A DNA stretch of 12,101 nt, taken from the NCBI GenBank assembly GCA_964499865.1, contig CAZCPY010000092.1, forward strand, positions 1-12,101, given 5' to 3'. Position 1 is the first letter of the stretch; each line of letters opens with the position of its first letter. Positions 6,430-12,101 of this stretch are shown piece by piece. The position numbers and the translations under genes are program-made. The notes under the pieces were generated by a model, which was given only the letters and a program-made list of their open reading frames with translations, searched no databases and was not told the origin of the DNA. This stretch comes from JANOGU01 sp964499865. Its GTDB lineage: Bacteria; Pseudomonadota; Alphaproteobacteria; Rhodobacterales; Rhodobacteraceae.

Positions 6430-8583
6430 CTAGCGCAGCGTCAGGCGGCCTGCCCCGGGACGGGTGCGGCCGATCGCCCGGGCCTGCACGCCCGCCGCCG
6501 CCAGGGCCGAAAGCGTGGCCTCCAGCGCCGTCTCGGGCACCGCCGCCAGCAGGCCGCCGGCGGTCTGCGGGTCGAAGGCCAGCGCCGCCAGCGCCGCCTC
6601 GGCGCCCGCGATGCGCCCGAGGGCCGCGGCGCGGTTGGCGGGGGCGAGGCTTGAGGCGATGCCCGCCGCCACCGCCTCTGCCGCCCCCGGCAGGACCGGC
6701 AGGGCGGACAGGTCCACCTCGGCCCCGGTCTCCGGCCCCAGCATTTCCAGAAGGTGCCCGGCAAGGCCGAAGCCGGTCACATCCGTCATCGCGGTGGCCA
6801 CGCCGCGCAGCACCGCAGCCTCTGCCGCCAGCGGGCGCAGCATTGCGGCGAAGGCCGCCTCCACCGCCTCACCCCAGACCAGCCCGGGCGCGGGCGCGCC
6901 GGCCATCGCGGCGGCGAGCACGAGGCCGGTGCCGAGCGGCTTGGTCAGGACCAGCGCCTGACCGGGGCCAAGTCCGGTCTTGCGAACCGGCGCGCGGCCC
7001 CCGGGCAGCAGGCCGGTGACCGTCAGGCCCACGGTGAACTCTGCCCCCACCGCGCTGTGCCCGCCCACCAGCCGCGCCCCGGCCGCAGCCACCTCGGCCG
7101 CCGCGGCGGCGGTGGCGCGGGCAAGCATCCGCGCCTCGATCCGCGCGCCCGACCGCGGCAGCGTCACCTGCAGAAGCGCCGCCTGCGGTTCCGCTCCCAT
7201 CGCCCAGATGTCGCCCATCGCATGCACCGCGGCGATGCGGGCCATGCGCGCCTCGTCCGCGGTCACCGCGCGCAGGGCGTCGGTGGTCAGCACCTGCTGC
7301 ACGCCGCCGGTGACGATCACCGCGGCGTCGTCACCGGGGCCGTCCAGCCCCGCGACCGCCGCGGCCAGCGCCGCGGGCGCCGCCTTGGCGCCGCAGCCGC
7401 CGCAAAGCGGGGCCGCGGCAAGCAGGTCAGCAAAGCCCTTGGCCGCGCGCAGCGGCACGGGCGGGGCGGGGCGGGCGGGCATGCCGGACAGCCGCGCCAA
7501 GAAGCGGCGGTCGATGCGGTCCTTGAGCCGCCAGACCCAGGGTGCGGCCAGCGCCAGCCCCGCCTTTTCCGCCACCGCATGGCGCGGGCCGGTGGCGATC
7601 AGCTTGAGGTGGTCGGCCTGCGGGCGGAACCGCCGCAGGGGCGCGCCCGACAGGGCGGCGCGCAGGTTGGCGTGCAGCACGGGCGCCGCGCGCACCGCAT
7701 ATACACCCGCCCGGGGCCGTGGCGTTTCCGTCAGCGCGGCGCAGTCGCCCGCGGCGAAGACGGCGGGGTCGGAGCTTTGCAGGAAACCGTCCACCGCGAC
7801 AAAGCCGCGGTCGAGCGCGAGCCCGCTGTCCGCCAGCCAGCCCGGCGCCACCGCGCCGGTGACGCCCAGCACCAGCCGCGCAGGGACCGAAATGCCGTCG
7901 GCCAGCGTCACGCCCTGCCCGGTGACCGCGCGCGGCGCCTGCCCCTCGCGCAGGTCCACCCCCTGCCGTGCCAGCGCCGCCCGCAGCAGGCCGCGCGCCC
8001 TCGGCGGCAGGGCGGCGGCGACCTCGCGCCCCGCCTCGACCAGCGTCACCGCGCCCGGCCCCAGCCGGTGCGCGGCGGCCAGCGCCACCTCCACGCCCCC
8101 TGCCCCGCCCCCCAGTACCGCCAGCCGGTCGCCCGGTGCGCGGCCGGCGAGGAACGCCTCCCACCGTTCGGCGAAGGCGCCGAAGGGCTTGACCGCCAGC
8201 CCGTGGTCGGCGAACCCCGCCAGCCCCTGCGGCGCCGACCCCGCGCCCGTGTCCAGCGACAGCACGTCGAAGGGCAGGTCCTCGCCCGTCTCCAGCCTGA
8301 GCAGTCGCTTGCCAGGGTCCAGCCCCGTGGCGCGCGCCAGCAGCCGCCGCGCCCCGGCGATCAGGCAGAGCCGGTCAAGGTCCACCATGATCTCGTGGCG
8401 CCCGTAGTGCCCGGCGACGAAGCCGGGCAACATGCCGGTATAGGCCGCGACCGGCGCGGGATCGACCAGCGTGACGCGGGCGCCGGGCAACGGGTCCATC
8501 GCCCAGGCGCGCAGCACCAGCGCATGGGCATGGCCGCCGCCGACAAGCACGAGATCGCGCGTGAAGGGACCTGACGGCTGCAT
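6430..8583 (-). CDS. selD: bifunctional flavoprotein (NDH-2-like) / selenide, water dikinase
   Basis: This 717-residue fusion joins an FAD/NAD(P)H oxidoreductase-like domain (about 1-365) to selenophosphate synthetase (about 380-717), which makes selenophosphate from selenide and ATP. The first domain has an N-terminal Rossmann loop GGGHAH (15-20), YTGMLPG (48-54), a second loop LGGGAGGVEVA (157-167) and the FAD motif FAAGDCAAL (276-284). No CxxC redox pair is visible, so it resembles NDH-2/sulfide-quinone reductases rather than disulfide reductases. The SelD part has CGGCGAK, with Cys397 and Lys400 aligning to E. coli Cys17 and Lys20. It then shows GDDAAV (417-422), TTDAL, GGHS (507-510), TDVTGFGLAGHLLEM (600-614) and DPQTAGGLL (671-679). 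The active residue is cysteine, not selenocysteine. The ATG follows the molybdopterin-binding gene by 9 nt, so the two are probably co-transcribed and translationally coupled. Confidence 0.95.
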   Translation of the reverse strand: MQPSGPFTRDLVLVGGGHAHALVLRAWAMDPLPGARVTLVDPAPVAAYTGMLPGFVAGHYGRHEIMVDLDRLCLIAGARRLLARATGLDPGKRLLRLETGEDLPFDVLSLDTGAGSAPQGLAGFADHGLAVKPFGAFAERWEAFLAGRAPGDRLAVLGGGAGGVEVALAAAHRLGPGAVTLVEAGREVAAALPPRARGLLRAALARQGVDLREGQAPRAVTGQGVTLADGISVPARLVLGVTGAVAPGWLADSGLALDRGFVAVDGFLQSSDPAVFAAGDCAALTETPRPRAGVYAVRAAPVLHANLRAALSGAPLRRFRPQADHLKLIATGPRHAVAEKAGLALAAPWVWRLKDRIDRRFLARLSGMPARPAPPVPLRAAKGFADLLAAAPLCGGCGAKAAPAALAAAVAGLDGPGDDAAVIVTGGVQQVLTTDALRAVTADEARMARIAAVHAMGDIWAMGAEPQAALLQVTLPRSGARIEARMLARATAAAAAEVAAAGARLVGGHSAVGAEFTVGLTVTGLLPGGRAPVRKTGLGPGQALVLTKPLGTGLVLAAAMAGAPAPGLVWGEAVEAAFAAMLRPLAAEAAVLRGVATAMTDVTGFGLAGHLLEMLGPETGAEVDLSALPVLPGAAEAVAAGIASSLAPANRAAALGRIAGAEAALAALAFDPQTAGGLLAAVPETALEATLSALAAAGVQARAIGRTRPGAGRLTLR

Positions 8584-8601
8584 GAGGGCGCTTCAGCCCT
8601 C
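8584..8601 (-). promoter_or_regulatory. hairpin over the selD translation start region
   Basis: On the minus strand GAGGGC (8596-8601) pairs with GCCCTC (8584-8589) around a six-base loop, TGAAGC. The loop contains the TGA stop of the upstream molybdopterin-binding gene. The 5' arm contains the only Shine-Dalgarno-like sequence (GAGGG), and the 3' arm directly abuts the selD ATG. A ribosome terminating on the upstream gene would disrupt the stem, so this looks like a translational coupling element. A 6-bp stem could arise by chance in DNA this GC-rich. Confidence 0.35.
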
Positions 8602-9578
8602 GCGCGGCTGGGGGCGGAGGGGGATCTCCTTGAGCAGGCCCCCGACCCCCATCGCCGCGATGTCGGCGCCGGTCACGGCCAGCCCGCAGGCCAGCCGTTC
8701 CAGCACCCAGTCGGCCCCGTTCAGCGCAGGCGACCGCGCGCAGCCGGGCAGGCCGATCACCGGCCGGCCACCAAGCCGCCCGAGGAACAGAAGGTTCCCC
8801 GGATCGACCGGCATCCCGAAACGCTCCACCGTCCCGCCGGCGGCCCGCAGGCCCTCGGGCGCGGTGTCGTGCAGGTCCGACGTGGCCGATCCGGTCAGGA
8901 TCAGCGCCATGTCGCCCGGGGTGGCGGCCAGCGCCGCGGCGATGGCGGGCACCTCGTGCGGCACCACCGCCACGCCCGCCAGCCGCAGGCCGAGCGCGCG
9001 CAGCCGCCCTTCCACCGCCTTGCGGCCCTTGGCCGTCAGGCCGGGCGCCTGGCCTTGCACCTCGGTCAGGACCAGCCCGGCCGACGCCATCGCCACCGGG
9101 CGGAACCCCACGGCCCCCCGCCCCGCCGCCACCGCGGCCTGAAGCGCCGCCTGCGGCACGGCATAGGCGATGATCTTGACCGTGGCGCACAGCGTGCCGG
9201 CCTTGGCGCGCGCCAGGGGCGGCAGGGTGGCCAGCGTGATCGCGGGATGGACGGCGTTCAGCGCCTCGACCCGCGCGCGGTCCACCGTCACCAGCCCCGG
9301 CCCCGGCGCCTTGAGGTTCACCCGGCCGGTGAAGGCCTCGGTCAGCGAAAGCCCCGGTCCGCGGACCGCCGCCGCCAGCCGTGCGGCCGCCGCATCCTCG
9401 GGCACGTCGCCGGCCTCGAGGCGGGCCACCGTCACCTCGTGCAGGCCCGCCGCCGCCAGCGCGGCCAGGTCGCCCTGCCCCAGCACCGCCCCCTTGCGCA
9501 GCCGCCCGCCGGGGACGGCCTCGGAATGCGCGAGGATCGCGCCCTCGGCCTCGGCCAAAGGAACGGGGCCGAAGCGCA

Positions 9579-9579
<1 letters not shown>
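8593..9579 (-). CDS. molybdopterin-binding protein (MoeA/MoCF-like), lacking a transferase domain
   Basis: This 328-residue protein belongs to the molybdopterin-binding group that accompanies XdhC in molybdenum hydroxylase maturation. The N-terminal region resembles the first part of MoeA-like proteins, with GGRLRKGAVL (24-33) and DLAALAAAGLHEVTVARLE (37-55). The C-terminal MoCF/MoaB-like domain has GLVLTEV (168-174), ALILTGSATSDLHDTAPEGL (225-244), DPGNLLFLG (259-267) and PVIGLPGCARSPALNGADWV (273-292). From memory, relatives in Rhodobacteraceae are often about 500 residues long, with a MocA-like nucleotidyltransferase domain after the segment ending here as RPQPREG. That domain is absent and selD follows within 9 nt. 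The ATG overlaps the xdhC stop (TGATG), indicating coupled translation. A precise catalytic role cannot be assigned from sequence. Confidence 0.85.
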
Positions 9580-10544
<965 letters not shown>

Positions 10545-10559
10545 CCTGCCTGCCCCATG

Positions 10560-10595
10560 AAAAACCCCGCGCGGTGCAGTCTGCACCGCGCGGGG
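10560..10595 (-). terminator. intrinsic terminator of the OmpA-family gene
   Basis: There is a perfect 14-bp stem (10565-10578 with 10582-10595) with a three-base loop, followed on the minus strand by TTTTT (10560-10564). It begins 22 nt after the OmpA-family stop codon. This is the clearest Rho-independent terminator in the window. It ends only 15 nt before the xdhC ATG, so it also lies within the region where the xdhC operon promoter would be expected. Confidence 0.9.
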
Positions 10596-10617
10596 GTCGT
10601 GCTTCAAGGACCGCCGG

Positions 10618-12101
10618 TCAGCGCGAGGCGACCAGCAGCGGCGTGACCAGCCGGACCGCCACGCGGCGGTTGCGCGGCTCGTCGGTCAGGACCGGCACCA
10701 GGAGATCGCTTTCGCCATAGCCCTGCACGACCAGGTTTTCCGGCGGCACGCCGAAGTATTCGGTCAGCGCCAGCGCCACCGATTCCGCCCGCCGGTCGCT
10801 GAGCGCGAGGTTCGACGCCGCCGACCCCGTGGCATCGGTGTGCCCCTCGATCAGGAACAGTTCGTTCGGCCGCGCCGCGATCATCTGGGTGATGAGGCGC
10901 CCCAGCGCCGTGAGCTTTTCCGCCTCGGTCACGTCGATCGCCGAGGACCCCGTCTTGAAGGTCAAGGGCTCCACGTCGATCACCGGGGCAAGCTGGCGCA
11001 CCTCCCTGATCTCGCGGATCTGGCGCAACGAGAAGCCCCGCGTCGCCTCGCGCGCCGCGATCGCGGCCATCGTGGCGGCAAGCGCGGCGTCCCCGCCCGC
11101 GGCCGAGATCGTCACCGGGCGCGACGGGTGCGGCAGGGTGGTCACGTCGATCGGCTCGACCGGCAGCAGGTCGTCGATCAGCAGCGTCTCGCGGCCCTGC
11201 GGGTCCACCGCGGCCCGGCGCAGCACGCGGCCCGTGGCGTCGCGGATGGTGATCACGCGGCTGCCGTCGGCGCGTTCGACGATGGTGCGGGTGGACCCGT
11301 CGCGGAAAGTCTCGGTGCGGATCGTGGACCCCGGGCGGCGCAGGAGCGTGTCGTCGTCCTTGTAGACGACGTAGCTGCCGTCGCTGCGGCTGACCACCAC
11401 GCGGTCGCCGGAGTTCGTCTCCACCTTGTCGCCGTTCTTCAGCACGGCGCCCACGACCAGCGCACCGAGCGCCACGAGGCCGACCTTTTCCAGGTCGGAC
11501 AGCCCGCGGTCGCGGTCGCGGCGGCGGTCGCGGGTGGGGTCGCGGGTGCGGTCGCTGGTGCGGTCGCTGGTGCGGTCGTCGGCGCCCCGCGTGCCGTCCC
11601 CGGCGGCGATGGCGCGGGCGGCGTCGAATTCCTCGGCCGAGCTGCGCGTCGTCGTCTCGGTGATTTCCTCAACGACCGTGGCGACCGCATCCGCCGAAGG
11701 CGGCGCGTCCACCGCGGTATCCGGCGTCGCGAGCAGCGGCAGGGCGGCGGCGGCGGACGCCGCCTCTCCGGCGGCGCCCTCGACCGGTTCGGGCGCGGCG
11801 AGCAGGGTTTCGAGCATCTCCACCGCCTCGGGCGCGGGTTCGGGCAGCACTTCGGGGTCCGTCGCGGCGACCTCGGGCAGCGCTTCGGGCAGCGCTTCGG
11901 GCACAGGTTCGGGGGCGGGTCCGGCGGTCGCGGCGGCTTCCGCAGCGGCGGCGGCCTCGGCTTCAGCCCGGGCCCGGGCAGCGGCCTCTTCGGCGGCGGC
12001 CTGGGCGGCGGCGGCGTCGCCCGCCTCGGCCGCGGCTTGAGCGGCGGCGGCGGCATCGCCCGCCGCCTGCGCGGCCTGCTCGGCGGCGGCGGCGTCAGTG
12101 G
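10618..12101 (-). CDS. OmpA-family protein, 5' end beyond the window
   Basis: The frame is open to the window edge, giving 493 visible residues and no visible N-terminus or signal peptide. An in-frame GTG at 11904 is unlikely to be the start, because the Ala/Glu/Gln-rich sequence, probably a coiled coil, continues upstream of it. In visible numbering the order is: Ala-rich helix (1-55), Pro-Glu repeats (about 66-95), Ala-rich linker, Asp-Arg-Thr/Ser repeats (about 174-198), a hydrophobic segment VGLVALGALVVGAVL (206-220), a beta-rich zone with repeated DGS motifs (240-295), and a C-terminal OmpA domain (about 375-485). The OmpA domain has FLIEGHTDATGSAASNLALS, RRAESV, LVVQGYGESDLLVP and NRRVAVR, the peptidoglycan-binding signature. 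It probably anchors the envelope to peptidoglycan. The internal hydrophobic segment is unusual for an outer-membrane OmpA protein. Confidence 0.88.
   Translation of the reverse strand, partial: TDAAAAEQAAQAAGDAAAAAQAAAEAGDAAAAQAAAEEAAARARAEAEAAAAAEAAATAGPAPEPVPEALPEALPEVAATDPEVLPEPAPEAVEMLETLLAAPEPVEGAAGEAASAAAALPLLATPDTAVDAPPSADAVATVVEEITETTTRSSAEEFDAARAIAAGDGTRGADDRTSDRTSDRTRDPTRDRRRDRDRGLSDLEKVGLVALGALVVGAVLKNGDKVETNSGDRVVVSRSDGSYVVYKDDDTLLRRPGSTIRTETFRDGSTRTIVERADGSRVITIRDATGRVLRRAAVDPQGRETLLIDDLLPVEPIDVTTLPHPSRPVTISAAGGDAALAATMAAIAAREATRGFSLRQIREIREVRQLAPVIDVEPLTFKTGSSAIDVTEAEKLTALGRLITQMIAARPNELFLIEGHTDATGSAASNLALSDRRAESVALALTEYFGVPPENLVVQGYGESDLLVPVLTDEPRNRRVAVRLVTPLLVASR
11526..11573. 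repeat. 12-bp tandem repeat inside the OmpA-family gene
   Basis: Four consecutive 12-bp units read, on the plus strand, GGTCGCGGGTGG, GGTCGCGGGTGC, then GGTCGCTGGTGC twice. A partial fifth unit (GGTCG) follows. Each unit is a multiple of three and adds four residues of the type D-(R/P)-T-(S/R). The last two full units are identical, which suggests recent slippage or duplication and possible length variation between strains without frameshift. Confidence 0.8.

Noticed and set aside
7383..7406. Selenocysteine at the SelD active site
   Set aside because: The codons for the CGGCGAK motif are ordinary cysteine codons. No in-frame TGA occurs within the gene, so no recoding is needed.
6754..8574. 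606-codon open frame antisense to selD
   Set aside because: It lies wholly over the selD fusion, whose protein is clearly conserved. Its translation is Arg/Gly/His/Ala-rich without any recognisable motif, as expected for a shadow frame in very GC-rich DNA.
10545..10607. Longer xdhC start at 10607
   Set aside because: The extra 21 codons would be translated through the perfect terminator hairpin and have no resemblance to XdhC N-termini.
11902..11904. GTG at 11904 as the start of the OmpA-family gene
   Set aside because: The frame stays open with the same Ala/Glu-rich character to the window edge, and no signal peptide follows this GTG. The true start is outside the window.

Overview
The window is about 12.1 kb of very GC-rich chromosomal DNA. 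Gene content points to an alphaproteobacterium of the order Rhodobacterales: a stand-alone rpsD with a GTG start, an N-terminally flavoprotein-fused SelD, a Rhodobacteraceae-type Hint_2 protein, an Ala/Pro-rich OmpA protein with an internal hydrophobic segment, and an XdhC/molybdopterin-binding pair. The genus cannot be decided from the window. I saw no tRNA, rRNA, transposase, phage gene or CRISPR array.

Layout, left to right. A run of 18 G opens the window. On the minus strand follow hss (homospermidine synthase, 74-1501), rpsD (ribosomal protein S4, 1611-2231) and a Hint-domain protein (2442-3497). rpsD has a hairpin after its stop and a TTGACA-type promoter upstream. A divergent, locally AT-richer intergenic region (3498-3664) holds an inverted repeat, two GANTC sites and a GTTAAC core. 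Three plus-strand genes follow: rimO (3665-5023), a 68-residue unknown protein (5132-5338) and mnmH (tRNA 2-selenouridine synthase, 5380-6429). A similar promoter-like module, CTT(T/G)CCCC-N12/13-GCGCTA, stands before each of the three. In rimO and mnmH the module-to-ATG distance is identical and suggests leaderless mRNAs.

mnmH meets selD tail to tail with no base between the stop codons. The minus-strand cluster, read from the right, is a partial OmpA-family gene (10618-12101) with a strong intrinsic terminator, then xdhC (9579-10544), a molybdopterin-binding protein gene (8593-9579) and a flavoprotein-SelD fusion gene (6430-8583). These last three are tightly packed, with a 1-nt overlap and a 9-nt gap, and are probably one operon.

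Functionally, SelD makes selenophosphate, which MnmH uses to modify the tRNA wobble uridine. selD is also apparently co-transcribed with two proteins that handle the molybdenum cofactor of molybdenum hydroxylases. This Se-Mo operon is the most interesting arrangement here. RimO and S4 both concern the small ribosomal subunit, and Hss makes a polyamine. The OmpA protein is an envelope protein whose N-terminus lies outside the window.
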